38,286 bases of DNA, taken from contig JAILMY010000230.1 in the NCBI GenBank assembly GCA_024692165.1, forward strand, positions 1 through 38,286. Direction: 5' to 3'. This DNA is from Butyrivibrio sp. (GTDB lineage Bacteria; Bacillota; Clostridia; Lachnospirales; Lachnospiraceae). Every line of letters begins with the position of its first letter. Positions within the stretch are counted from its first letter, which is position 1. Below are positions 1-8,685 of the stretch, one piece after another. A program made the translations under genes and the position numbers. The notes beneath the pieces were generated by a model, which saw only the letters and a list, made by a program, of their open reading frames with translations, was not told where the DNA came from and did not search any database.

Positions 1-1374
1 TGAATCAAGAACTATGTAGTCATAAACCGCAAGGCCGTAAGTAGTGTTGGACTTAACAATTGAATACTCATCATTCTGGTACAGAATTTTGATCTGTCTG
101 AAATCCGCATAGCCCTTATTGATGTTATACACGCCTACAAGAGTGTCCTGCTTGCCAACGGCGAAACGCTCTGTGGAATCAGGCTTTATAAGGATATCTC
201 CGTTTCGTAGCGAAGATGTATCAACGTAATACTCCGTTTCAGTCTCGTTATAGACCTGAATATTAACAAACTCTGATGTTTCATTACCCTGTTCATCATA
301 TTTGTTACGCAAAACACCGGTAGAATTGTCGTTGTTCTTTATAATATAAACCTTCGGAATAAGATAAAAGCTCTTATTTACGATAGCTGAGTTAGGAATC
401 TTAAGTCCCTTCTCATCTTCTGTTATTAGCTCGATGTTAAGGTATCTGTCCCGGCAAAAGGTCAACATGGAATTGGTAAAAGATAAAACTACAAAAGTAT
501 CGCCCTCTCCATTTGTAAAGCTTGTGACCTTCGCCCAGGATTCATCCTGGTTCTTGATAAACCTGACCTTAACATAACCGCGATCCATCAGCTCCTGAAC
601 CTTTTCCTGATCATTTTCAAGAATGACCACTGACCAGTCCTCACTGGTACAGAGCTTATATACCGGATCTCCTGATTTCACAAGAGAGTTATTTATCAGC
701 TGCGTCTTGTTGTAGTAGCCTTCCTCATACATTTCGGCTGTCATATCATGAACAATCCTGTCCTCAAAGCCGTCAATTGAGTAAACAACAATACCTGTAT
801 CAGGAGCATATTTATATCCGATAGCTGCAAGAGCCGCACTGTTTGCATTAAGAGATTGAATATTGTCCAGAATGCTGTTATTTGAAAGCTTCTGAACTGT
901 TCCGTCAAGACTCACCTTAAAATCGTACACAGTGTAAAAATTGTGCTCATCAAAGGTAGAACTGAAATCAACAATCTGTGAACGAAGCTCTGACATATCC
1001 TCATCGGAAAGTGCCACCTCATCGGAGCCTTGAGATTTGAGGTATTCAAGAAGTTCGCCTGATTCATCAACGGTATAAACAAGGTTTCCAACAGCGACTC
1101 TTGTTCCCTCTGCGGCAAAATAGTTTACATAGCCGGCCGTATCACTTTTGATTATCTTCTCGTTTCTGATACAGATGGCATTGTAAATATTATTGGTTGA
1201 AAGTGATCCCTCCTTAACTTCATAACCAACAATATGATCCCTTCTAAAATACGTGATAACACTGAAAATAATATAAATGGCAATTACGCCAAAAAAGATC
1301 ATGCCTATGTTCAGGTTGTTCACGGTCTTGGGATATTTGGTAACTTTTCTATTATCTCTATCTCGTGAAGCCAT
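1..1374 (-). CDS. HlyD-family membrane adaptor protein, C-terminus cut by window edge
   Basis: This frame is open from an ATG at 1374 to the window edge (458 codons). The ORF track omits it, presumably because no stop lies inside the window. Translation gives a short basic cytoplasmic N-terminus (MASRDRDNRKVTKYPK), one membrane anchor around residues 22-43 (MIFFGVIAIYIIFSVITYF), then an extracytoplasmic part with a lipoyl-like half motif (residues ~78-105, KSDTAGYVNYFAAEGTRV) and beta-rich sequence. It resembles the HlyD-like adaptors that Lachnospiraceae carry near sepF/yggS cell-division genes; those would lie beyond the left edge, which is inference. An AGAGGAAAA ribosome site lies somewhat far (about 13 nt) from the ATG. 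It follows the P-loop gene, separated by a perfect palindrome. No efflux pump partner is visible, so a role in envelope or division functions is as likely as export. Confidence 0.75.
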   Translation of the reverse strand, partial: MASRDRDNRKVTKYPKTVNNLNIGMIFFGVIAIYIIFSVITYFRRDHIVGYEVKEGSLSTNNIYNAICIRNEKIIKSDTAGYVNYFAAEGTRVAVGNLVYTVDESGELLEYLKSQGSDEVALSDEDMSELRSQIVDFSSTFDEHNFYTVYDFKVSLDGTVQKLSNNSILDNIQSLNANSAALAAIGYKYAPDTGIVVYSIDGFEDRIVHDMTAEMYEEGYYNKTQLINNSLVKSGDPVYKLCTSEDWSVVILENDQEKVQELMDRGYVKVRFIKNQDESWAKVTSFTNGEGDTFVVLSFTNSMLTFCRDRYLNIELITEDEKGLKIPNSAIVNKSFYLIPKVYIIKNNDNSTGVLRNKYDEQGNETSEFVNIQVYNETETEYYVDTSSLRNGDILIKPDSTERFAVGKQDTLVGVYNINKGYADFRQIKILYQNDEYSIVKSNTTYGLAVYDYIVLDS

Positions 1375-1396
1375 ATGGCTTAATTTTCCTCTTCAT

Positions 1397-1428
1397 AAGA
1401 TAAGCCGCGGAGCTCCGCGGCTTATCTT
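1397..1428. terminator. Perfect 32-nt GC-rich palindrome between the P-loop gene and the HlyD gene
   Basis: The sequence is a perfect dyad (arm AAGATAAGCCGCGG, centre AGCT), able to fold into a 14-bp stem with a four-base loop. It follows the stop of the P-loop gene by about 30 nt. In the minus direction it is followed by ATGAAGAGGAAAATT, not a U-tract, so it is not a textbook intrinsic terminator. It may act as a partial terminator, a processing or stability hairpin, or a binding site. In the plus direction the following bases are moderately T-rich. Confidence 0.5.
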
Positions 1429-1459
1429 AATTATTCTAAATATCCAATTATTCTAATTA

Positions 1460-1879
1460 TCAAAGTGAAATAACAATCTTGGATTTAACTGATTCAGGTA
1501 ACTCTGCCTCATCCATTGAAATACTGAGAACGAAGTCGATACCGAACTTCTCACCTAATTTCTCAAGTTTGTCGATAGTCTCTGTGATATCCTTGCCTTC
1601 AAGGCATGAAATCTTAAGGAAACTATCAAAATACATTTGCTGGAGATCATGGTCTTGGGAAATAATTCCGCTGACAAATCCGATAAATTCATCCGGATTA
1701 GAAATCATAAAGTCTGAAACGACGATCAAACGAATCTTGTTGTTAAGCTCATACATGTGCTTAGTGTTCTTATCGAGAAAGGCTATACTACCGAGTACAT
1801 TCTTAACCTCAGTGTTTACCTTATCCAATAAGCATTTTGTCTTTCCTTTTCCCTTTTTCCCAACAATTAATTGAACCAT
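1460..1879 (-). CDS. Small P-loop protein (often annotated 'twitching motility protein PilT' in Lachnospiraceae)
   Basis: This 139-residue protein opens with MVQLIVGKKGKGKT, a Walker A motif (GxxGxGKT) immediately at the N-terminus, followed by an alpha/beta body with a hydrophobic strand (IRLIVVSDFM) that could carry a Walker-B-like Asp. The track start at 1897 is unlikely: AGGAGG lies inside its codons 2-3 and sits 8 nt before the ATG at 1879, so 1879 is chosen. The protein is far too short for PilT and shows no secretion-ATPase His box, so the usual PilT label should not be trusted. A good promoter lies directly upstream (1922-1950), suggesting independent expression. The HlyD gene follows downstream. 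Nucleotide binding is supported by the motif; the actual function is unknown. Confidence 0.8.
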   Translation of the reverse strand: MVQLIVGKKGKGKTKCLLDKVNTEVKNVLGSIAFLDKNTKHMYELNNKIRLIVVSDFMISNPDEFIGFVSGIISQDHDLQQMYFDSFLKISCLEGKDITETIDKLEKLGEKFGIDFVLSISMDEAELPESVKSKIVISL

Positions 1880-1921
1880 TGGCATACCCTCCTGCAAGTA
1901 AGACTTAAATTGATATTATTA

Positions 1922-1950
1922 ATTATAGTCGTCTAAACATTAAAAGACAA
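1922..1950 (-). promoter_or_regulatory. SigA-type promoter for the P-loop gene
   Basis: Read on the minus strand: -35 TTGTCT (1945-1950), 17-nt spacer, -10 TATAAT (1922-1927). It lies in the 73-nt gap after the carboxypeptidase stop, about 40 nt before the P-loop start codon. Confidence 0.65.
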
Positions 1951-1952
1951 CC

Positions 1953-2918
1953 TTAATTAACAATTTCCTTTAACAATTCGGACATATCATTGTAAAGTGT
2001 TCCGCTGTCTGTATCCCGCATCACTACTGCAATGTAAGGATTTGCTGCCGTATCTCTTGCAAGCAAAATCAGGCAATGACCTGCCGCTGATGTGGTACCT
2101 GTTTTACCGCCTATAACAGTGACTCCGGAGGGCTGTGATTTATTACCGTTTAAAAAGCCATTTGTAGTGGTAATATTTACATCTTTTGATGTGCCCTTGG
2201 AATCAAGATAAGAAGTAGTGTAGGAGGTCATGTTTATGATCTCGCTGAAAGTATCATACTGCATCGCAGCGTTAAAAATCAGGTACATATCGTAAGCAGT
2301 GACATAGTGATCATCTGCTGTAAGTCCATGAGGATTCTTAAAGTGTGACTTTGTAGCGCCGATGGCTTTTGCTTCCTTGTTCATTACCTCCACAAACTCA
2401 TCGATTGATCCGGAAATGTTCGATGCAATTAGGTTCGCCACATCATTTGCCGAATAGATGAGAAGAATATGAAGTGCCTGATCAAGAGTCATTCGATCCC
2501 CCGGCTTAAGTCCTATCTTCTGTGCTCCGCTCTCTGTTACAGAAACATCGTCTCCTGCCACAAGCACCTGCTCAAGACTTCCATACTTAAGAGCCACAAG
2601 TGCCGTCATAACCTTTGTTAGGCTGGCAGGCATAACCTGTTCATTTACATTTTTGGCAAAAAGAGTTTCTCTTTTATTGAGATCAAAAAGACCTGCACTT
2701 GTAATTTCTGAAAGAGAAATATCGGAATCGTTTATGTCTGAATTGACGACACAGATATCAGAGGCATAAGTGGGATAATTGTACGCTGTCCCTGTCTCCT
2801 GCCCGAAGGAACTGACGGAATACTTTGCAGCATAAGGAAAGCCTGCACATCCCGTCAGAAAAGATACTATAAGAATAAATGATAAAAAAACTCCAAAATA
2901 CTTATTTGTACATCTCAC
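1953..2918 (-). CDS. D-alanyl-D-alanine carboxypeptidase (PBP5-type, peptidase S11), lipoprotein
   Basis: This is a serine D,D-carboxypeptidase that trims the terminal D-Ala of peptidoglycan stem peptides outside the membrane. All three active-site motifs are present: SLTK ([13 protein letters not shown]), SAN (YSANDVAN) and KTG ([13 protein letters not shown]). The N-terminus is hydrophobic and ends in LTGC, a lipobox, so it is probably a lipid-anchored protein rather than one held by the usual C-terminal amphipathic helix; the protein ends soon after the catalytic domain. The track start (2972) lies deep inside the methylglyoxal-synthase-like gene. A GTG at 2918 gives a normal short lipoprotein signal ([16 protein letters not shown]) and is preferred; a TTG at 2927 is an alternative. 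The gene overlaps its upstream neighbour by about 17 nt and closes the elongasome operon. Function is confident, start less so. Confidence 0.88.
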   Translation of the reverse strand: MRCTNKYFGVFLSFILIVSFLTGCAGFPYAAKYSVSSFGQETGTAYNYPTYASDICVVNSDINDSDISLSEITSAGLFDLNKRETLFAKNVNEQVMPASLTKVMTALVALKYGSLEQVLVAGDDVSVTESGAQKIGLKPGDRMTLDQALHILLIYSANDVANLIASNISGSIDEFVEVMNKEAKAIGATKSHFKNPHGLTADDHYVTAYDMYLIFNAAMQYDTFSEIINMTSYTTSYLDSKGTSKDVNITTTNGFLNGNKSQPSGVTVIGGKTGTTSAAGHCLILLARDTAANPYIAVVMRDTDSGTLYNDMSELLKEIVN

Positions 2919-3297
2919 GCCACTCAAGGTCCCCTCTGTCAAGTGATTTGATAAGCAGTTCAGCTGATGCAAGGTTAGTTGCCACCGGAATATTATGCAT
3001 ATCGCAAAGGGTCATTACATCATTAACACTGGGCTCATGAGACTTAACAGTAAGTGGATCTCTAAGAAAGATCACAAGGTCGATTTCGTTGTGTTCTATA
3101 GCTGCACCAAGCTGCTGTGCACCGCCAAGATGACCGGCGAGATATTTATGAACAGAGAGATTTGTTACCTCTTCAATAAGTCTTCCTGTTGTACCTGTAG
3201 CATAAAGCTCGTTTTTACTAAGGATACCTCTGTATGCAATACAGAAATTCTGCATAAGTTTTTTCTTTGCGTCATGTGCTATAAGTGCGATATTCAT
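2902..3297 (-). CDS. mgsA: Methylglyoxal-synthase-like protein lacking both catalytic aspartates
   Basis: This 131-residue protein aligns along its whole length with MgsA, which converts dihydroxyacetone phosphate to methylglyoxal. Conserved parts include IALIAHD (His8), the phosphate loop ATGTTGRL (33-40), RDP (Asp80), SHEP (His87) and VATNLASAE. However, the catalytic motif GGDQQ reads GGAQQ (Ala60, equal to E. coli Asp71) and HxPD reads HEPS (Ser90, equal to E. coli Asp101). Both were confirmed in the nucleotide sequence (GGTGCACAGCAG and GAGCCCAGT). The fold and phosphate binding are probably intact, but catalysis is doubtful. It is translated directly after rodA (5-nt gap; ribosome site GGGAGGG inside the last rodA codons), a position in which mgsA is also found in other clostridia. 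It may be a non-catalytic phosphate-ligand sensor; this is inference. The symbol denotes family only. Confidence 0.85.
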   Translation of the reverse strand: MNIALIAHDAKKKLMQNFCIAYRGILSKNELYATGTTGRLIEEVTNLSVHKYLAGHLGGAQQLGAAIEHNEIDLVIFLRDPLTVKSHEPSVNDVMTLCDMHNIPVATNLASAELLIKSLDRGDLEWREMYK

Positions 3298-3302
3298 TTA
3301 AC

Positions 3303-4430
3303 TTATACCCTCCCAAAATTATACTTATTACTCTGAAGTCGTACATTTAATACGAAGCCGATACCCATAAAAGAGCTAAGAAGTGAAGTCAGTCCATAAC
3401 TCACAAACGGAAGCGGAATACCCGTATTGGGAATTACTCCGGTTGCAACGCCGATATTGATAAAGCCCTGAAATCCTATCCAGGCGCCTACTCCGGCTGC
3501 AATTATCTCCCCTGCCTTGTCTCTTGCTCTCATGGAAATTTTGAAGCACTCCAAAGAGATCGCAAGAACTAAAGCTACAACGATGCAGGCTCCTACAAAG
3601 CCAAATTCCTCTCCGATAACGGTGAAGATAAAGTCTGTCGGAGATTCTGAGATGAATCCACCGTTTAGAACAGAACTGATCTCATTTGTATTATATCCCT
3701 TGCCGTAAAGCTGTCCGGATCCAATTGCCATCATAGAGTTAAGTGTCTGATACGCATCTGAATTGGCATAGTCCTCAGGATGAAGCCAAGCCAGGATACG
3801 TCTCTGCTGATACTCATGAAGAAGACTGCTCTCTCCCTGAACTGCGTTATAGATAATAAACAAAGCCCCGGGAATTGCAATGGATAGAACTGCAATGACA
3901 ATTTTGATATTAATTCCTGCCACAAACATGATCACACAAAAGATCGTCATTACCATGATACATGTGGACAGATCAGGCTGCCCCGCGATAAGTCCCAGCG
4001 GAAGCACCAAAAAAGCAAGGCATATAAGAACAAAGCCAAAGTTTTTCACTCTGTCTTTATATTTCATAATAAACTGAGCATAAAATAAAATCAATAATAT
4101 TTTGGCCGCTTCAGAAGGCTGAAAAGTAATACCAAAGAGGTTTATCCATCTCTGCGCACCATTGGTGCTACTGCCCAGAGGAGAAAGTACAAGGGCCAAA
4201 AGTACGGCATTTCCTAAATAAAACAATATATATAATTTAATTATCAGGACATAATCCAAAAGAGAAATAAATACCATCAAAACAGTGCCCACAACAAGGC
4301 CTGCTATCTGTTTCCTGGAAGATCCGGGCTCAGCGGAATTGATAGCCATTATTCCAAATATGGTAAGTCCTATGACCATGAATACGAGCATGAAATCATA
4401 GTCGATAAGTTTGTATTTCTTAATCGGCAT
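3303..4430 (-). CDS. rodA: RodA, SEDS-family peptidoglycan glycosyltransferase
   Basis: This is the membrane polymerase of the rod elongation complex, which extends glycan strands from lipid II together with the class B PBP2 encoded just upstream. The 375-residue protein is strongly hydrophobic with about ten membrane segments and carries the SEDS signature near its C-terminus (NTGIPLPFVSYGLTSLL). The track start (4514) would place 28 extra polar residues inside the PBP2 gene. The ATG at 4430 is preceded by GGAG six bases upstream and gives MPIKKYKLIDYDFML, a normal RodA start. It overlaps the PBP2 end by 11 nt, indicating translational coupling. Context (mreBCD-PBP2-rodA) supports RodA rather than FtsW or SpoVE. 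Confidence 0.93.
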   Translation of the reverse strand: MPIKKYKLIDYDFMLVFMVIGLTIFGIMAINSAEPGSSRKQIAGLVVGTVLMVFISLLDYVLIIKLYILFYLGNAVLLALVLSPLGSSTNGAQRWINLFGITFQPSEAAKILLILFYAQFIMKYKDRVKNFGFVLICLAFLVLPLGLIAGQPDLSTCIMVMTIFCVIMFVAGINIKIVIAVLSIAIPGALFIIYNAVQGESSLLHEYQQRRILAWLHPEDYANSDAYQTLNSMMAIGSGQLYGKGYNTNEISSVLNGGFISESPTDFIFTVIGEEFGFVGACIVVALVLAISLECFKISMRARDKAGEIIAAGVGAWIGFQGFINIGVATGVIPNTGIPLPFVSYGLTSLLSSFMGIGFVLNVRLQSNKYNFGRV

Positions 4431-7278
4431 TTGTAGCTCCATCCTGCAGAGTCTGTGCAGTTCCGTGAATAATCTCGTCTTCGTCCTTGAGGTTAAAGTA
4501 ATATGCAAGGGCATCTTTGGTTATCTGAGCTGCATAGCTTGATGTATAACCATTAGCAATTCTCGTGGCTATGGCTATTTCAGGTCTTTCATAAGGCGCA
4601 TAGCACACAAACAGTGAGTGGTTAGGCTTTGACTTGGATTCCTGTGCTGTACCTGTTTTACCGGCAACAGAAACCCCAAGATTTGCATAATAGCTCTTAT
4701 CCTGAACAACCTGTCTCATCCCAAGGTGAATTGCATTCCAATAGTTCTGAGGCATATCAATGACATTTCTTACAGAAGCATTGTACTCCTCAAGAAGATT
4801 ACCGTTTGAATCTGTAGTCTTATCCAGCAGTGTCAGATTATAGCAGGTTCCGCTGTTGGCAACGGTTGTGACATATCTTGCAAGTCCCACTGTGGTAAAA
4901 GAGTTTGTACCCTGACCGATAGCTGAACGGACAGAGTCCATGTCAGATACCTGAGGTTCAGACTCAACGATCTCAATACCTGATTTCTCTGTAAGGCCGT
5001 AGAGATCAGCATAATTCGCAAGCTTTTGAAGACCTATGTCTGAAGAGTAGCTGTCTCCATCAAGACCAAGCCTGTAACCAACCTCGTAAAAGAAACAGTT
5101 ACAGGAATTTCTGATTCCACCTGTTACATTAAGTCCTCCGTGACCTCTTGGATAAATCCAGCATCTTGGAGAAATATCAAGCTTGTCAAAAATACCGCCG
5201 CAGTAAATAACAGAATCAGTAGTGATAACTCCCTCCATAAGACCTGCGGTGGATGAGACCATCTTAAACGTAGATCCCGGAGCGGTCTTCTGCTGAGTTG
5301 CGTAATTATAAAGCGGATTAGAATTATCGCTTCTTAACTTTGCATAATATGCAGCATCAACTCCGTTAGCCATCATATTATTGTCATATCCGGGATATGA
5401 TACAAGGGCCAGTACATCACCGGTATTAACGTCAGTTATGACCATAGAACCCGTACATGGATCCAAAGCCAGCTGGGCCGGAGTAATGTCCAGATTGGAA
5501 ACTCTGTTGACCATGAAAGTATAGGCGCTCTCTCCGCCTCTTTGCCACAAAGACAACTCTTCGTCATCAATATGTATAGCTTCCTGTTCAAGAAGGATTT
5601 CACATACCTGTGTACCTGTTATATAGCCGTCAAGCAAAAGATACTTATAAAGTCTTGTTTTAAAATCAGCATCATCCGCAAGCTTTGCTATAGTCTGCTT
5701 GATAACATGATTGAATATTTCCTCGGAATCAGCGTACTGATTATCCAGGTTAAGCTTTGAAACATCAACCCAGTTCATGGAAATAGCATATTTAAGATAC
5801 TCAGTAAGAGAAATTGTTTCATCTGTGGTCCATGCAATATACATGGGGTCTTCTCTTACAACCTTTGAAGAATCAAGGATTCCGCTGCTGTATAAGGAGG
5901 CGGCAATATGACTCATATACCACTGATATTCCTTGGATAATTTGTCATAGCTTGTCTTCTTCTCATTAAGCTCTGCAGTCAGTTCATCAATTACTGCATC
6001 GTACTTGGTCAAAAAAGCCTGATAAACTTCTCTTTCGTTTTCTTTGGCGTCAGGCTTTGAGAAGTGGTTTACGTCAACTACCGAATTATCAAAGATAGCG
6101 TAATAAACATCATAAATAGGAATTACAATGTTACTGGAGCTTGATGTCTCTGTGTATGTATAGGTTTTAATGTTCTGAATCTTAGAAGCAAGGATTCCGG
6201 CAAGCGACTGCTCGATGATATTGTAGCAGGCTTCAGTAAGATCCTTGTCTATAGTAAGGTACACATCGTTTCCGGCAACTGAATCCACATAGTTACTGGT
6301 CTCAATAACCTGTCCGGTATTATCAACATATACGGTTTCTGAGCCCTTTGTGCCCTGAAGAACGCTCTCCATAGCCTGCTCAATTCCTGACTTACCTACA
6401 GTATCATTGATGCCATAGCTGCTGTTCTCCAGCTGAAGCTGCGAAAGTTCTTCCTCAGACACCTTACCTGTATATCCCAGTATCTGTGAGAAATATACAG
6501 AATCAACATATTTACGGGCTGTGCTCTCCTCGATAGATACACCTTCAAGAGTATCCGCATTTTCCATTACATCAGCCACAGTCTGCTCACTTACATCAGA
6601 AGCTACAGTGGTATCAATATACTTCTGGTATGAGTTTGAGTTCATGTTATATCTGATATTCAAAACCTTTAAAGCTCTGTCATTTGAATATCCAAGTCTT
6701 GGCACAAAGGTTGAAGATGAGTCTCCATCCTCGTAATCTCCAACACCGTATTTTTTGCACAGATCATCTACAACTTCCTGGGCAGTCTTGATCTTCTCCT
6801 CATATTTCAGATCGTTTACACTGGATCTTCCGTAAACATCCGCCAGAAAACGAAGCAGTGAAGTACCCTCCACCGTAAATTCAAAGGCATTGTTCTCATT
6901 AAGAACGATCTTGAAATCCTGATCTACGCTGTCTCCATTGTCCTCAATAATATCAATAAGCTTACCAAGGGTTTCATTTATGGATTTATTCTTGCCACGG
7001 CCTGACTTGTAAACGTCTTCGATAGTTACAGAGTTAGCCAGTTCATTGTAGGCAAGAAGATTTCCGTTTCTGTCATAAATATTTCCTCTGGTAGCTGCAA
7101 TGCTCTTTTCCTTCTTGATACGAAGCTTAAATGTGTCAAGATAATACTCACCATTAATAACCTGCAGGTAAAACAGTCTGTAGACCATAATTCCTGCAAG
7201 GGCACAAAGAACAGCGCATACCACAACAGCTCTGGACGTTATGAACTTAATAAATCCTTCTTTTAAATCATCAAACAA
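4420..7278 (-). CDS. mrdA: Penicillin-binding protein 2 (class B transpeptidase of the elongasome), with a large insertion
   Basis: This transpeptidase cross-links peptidoglycan during rod elongation and partners RodA. It has an N-terminal anchor (FITSRAVVVCAVLCALAG), a dimerisation domain, and a transpeptidase domain with STFK (about residue 666), SCN (about 724) and KTG (about 873). At about 950 residues it exceeds the usual 600-750. A segment of roughly 230 residues (about 365-600) sits between the dimerisation domain and the start of the catalytic domain (DPCTGSMVITDVNTG); part of it is predicted helical (DAVIDELTAELNEKKTSYD). The track start at 7311 is a TTG with no spaced ribosome site. 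A second TTG at 7278, preceded by AAAGGAG, gives an N-terminus like family members and overlaps the mreD end by 8 nt; it is preferred. Confidence 0.92.
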   Translation of the reverse strand: MFDDLKEGFIKFITSRAVVVCAVLCALAGIMVYRLFYLQVINGEYYLDTFKLRIKKEKSIAATRGNIYDRNGNLLAYNELANSVTIEDVYKSGRGKNKSINETLGKLIDIIEDNGDSVDQDFKIVLNENNAFEFTVEGTSLLRFLADVYGRSSVNDLKYEEKIKTAQEVVDDLCKKYGVGDYEDGDSSSTFVPRLGYSNDRALKVLNIRYNMNSNSYQKYIDTTVASDVSEQTVADVMENADTLEGVSIEESTARKYVDSVYFSQILGYTGKVSEEELSQLQLENSSYGINDTVGKSGIEQAMESVLQGTKGSETVYVDNTGQVIETSNYVDSVAGNDVYLTIDKDLTEACYNIIEQSLAGILASKIQNIKTYTYTETSSSSNIVIPIYDVYYAIFDNSVVDVNHFSKPDAKENEREVYQAFLTKYDAVIDELTAELNEKKTSYDKLSKEYQWYMSHIAASLYSSGILDSSKVVREDPMYIAWTTDETISLTEYLKYAISMNWVDVSKLNLDNQYADSEEIFNHVIKQTIAKLADDADFKTRLYKYLLLDGYITGTQVCEILLEQEAIHIDDEELSLWQRGGESAYTFMVNRVSNLDITPAQLALDPCTGSMVITDVNTGDVLALVSYPGYDNNMMANGVDAAYYAKLRSDNSNPLYNYATQQKTAPGSTFKMVSSTAGLMEGVITTDSVIYCGGIFDKLDISPRCWIYPRGHGGLNVTGGIRNSCNCFFYEVGYRLGLDGDSYSSDIGLQKLANYADLYGLTEKSGIEIVESEPQVSDMDSVRSAIGQGTNSFTTVGLARYVTTVANSGTCYNLTLLDKTTDSNGNLLEEYNASVRNVIDMPQNYWNAIHLGMRQVVQDKSYYANLGVSVAGKTGTAQESKSKPNHSLFVCYAPYERPEIAIATRIANGYTSSYAAQITKDALAYYFNLKDEDEIIHGTAQTLQDGATNAD

Positions 7279-7795
7279 ACTTTTTGGCGCTCCTTTGTTC
7301 CTGCTCGTCAATCCTGTTATTCACAGCCAGAATAATGGGATAATAAAAAATCGCAACCAGTGCGGTGTAAACCATTTCAGGGATGATCACACTTACCATG
7401 TAGTATCCTATGTCAAACCTTGTTCTGAACAAAAACATCAGTACATAGCACACAAATCCAAAGAGGAAATCCGCAATTGTAATGAACGTTATAGGTATTG
7501 CAATGTTCTGGGAAAAGAAAACCTCATGGAATTTCCCGACTATGAATCCCAGATACATATAGATCAGCGCAAAGAATCCCAAATAGGTACCAAAAAAGAT
7601 GTCCACTAAAAGCCCACTGAAAAATCCGGTAATAAGTCCGGTTTTGTCGCCCTTGATAAATCCCAAAGAGGCAACAACTATCATCATCAGATTCGGAGCA
7701 ATGCCTCCAAAATCCAGTACACGAAACACAGTGGTCTGCAAAATAAAGGACACGATAACAAATATGAAATTAGCAAAAATCCTTCTAATATTCAT
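7271..7795 (-). CDS. mreD: MreD, rod-shape-determining membrane protein
   Basis: This is a small integral membrane component of the Rod complex, linking MreC and MreB to the PBP2-RodA synthase. The 174-residue protein has five to six hydrophobic segments and typical MreD sequence features (GIAPNLMMIVVASLGFIKG, GFFSGLLVDIFFGTYLGFF). It starts with an ATG at 7795, 23 nt after mreC, and its end overlaps PBP2. Family sequence conservation is low, but position between mreC and PBP2 makes the assignment firm. Confidence 0.92.
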   Translation of the reverse strand: MNIRRIFANFIFVIVSFILQTTVFRVLDFGGIAPNLMMIVVASLGFIKGDKTGLITGFFSGLLVDIFFGTYLGFFALIYMYLGFIVGKFHEVFFSQNIAIPITFITIADFLFGFVCYVLMFLFRTRFDIGYYMVSVIIPEMVYTALVAIFYYPIILAVNNRIDEQEQRSAKKFV

Positions 7796-7818
7796 ACTTT
7801 CTCAATTCAAAATAATTA

Positions 7819-8685
7819 TTATTTAATGTTTTTCTTCAGTTCCAAAATAACCAGAACCACATTCATGTGTTCAAAATCAACAGCAGGAGTAAGAGTTCCT
7901 GACTTTGTAAGATTATTGGAATCGTCATCGATGGTTGAAATATAGCCTATAAGTATTCCCGGAAGGTACTTGTCACTGATGTTGGATGTAACGATCTTAT
8001 CTCCGATCCTTACTCTGTCTACATCATCCACCAGTTTGGAAAAGCTGATAAAGCCCTGATTGTAAAGTTCCAGATTGCCGGATACGATCAGGTTATCAGA
8101 TGATGATAAAACCATTCCGCTGACAGAAGCATTGTCTGCGATAATTGCCTGAACCTTAGCCCAGTCAGGACCAACATCAATTATTCGACCAACTAAAGCC
8201 CCACCTGCTATGACATTCATATCGACAGCAAGGCCGTCATCAGAACCCTTATCAATGATGAAAGCATGATACCAGTTACCGGCATCCTTACCTATAATCC
8301 TGGCTCCAATCTTCTCATAGTTCTGATAGGCATCATCTAACTGATAGAGATTGCGAAGCTCTGTAAGCTCATATTTTTCCTGTTCCAGCGTGGTATTGGC
8401 AACAGTAAGCTCGTCAATCTTGGATTTCAGCTCTTCATTTTCCTCTAAAAGCTTGGTGATTGATGACAGTCTTTCGGCGGTATCCTTCATATATGTGCCA
8501 ACAGTAGTCATACCCTTTTGAAATGGCACAACAAAAATACCTGCAAAGGAATTCAAAGGTCCGGTGAACAGGTTCGTATTAAAGGTTATGATTATGAGTG
8601 CTGTGCATAGCACTGTTAAAATAAAGAGGAGATATTTACTTGGTAAAGCAAATTCCTCTCCTCTTCTTTTTATGATGGGACTCAT
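7819..8685 (-). CDS. mreC: MreC, rod-shape-determining protein
   Basis: This is a single-pass membrane protein whose extracellular part scaffolds PBP2. The 288-residue sequence has an N-terminal basic stretch, one membrane helix (LLFILTVLCTALIIITF, about residues 19-36), a heptad-rich coiled coil (about 70-115, SITKLLEENEELKSKIDEL) and a beta-rich MreC core (GARIIGKDAGNWYHAFIIDKG). Its ATG overlaps the mreB stop (TAATG), a classic coupled junction. Length is ordinary for the family. Confidence 0.94.
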   Translation of the reverse strand: MSPIIKRRGEEFALPSKYLLFILTVLCTALIIITFNTNLFTGPLNSFAGIFVVPFQKGMTTVGTYMKDTAERLSSITKLLEENEELKSKIDELTVANTTLEQEKYELTELRNLYQLDDAYQNYEKIGARIIGKDAGNWYHAFIIDKGSDDGLAVDMNVIAGGALVGRIIDVGPDWAKVQAIIADNASVSGMVLSSSDNLIVSGNLELYNQGFISFSKLVDDVDRVRIGDKIVTSNISDKYLPGILIGYISTIDDDSNNLTKSGTLTPAVDFEHMNVVLVILELKKNIK

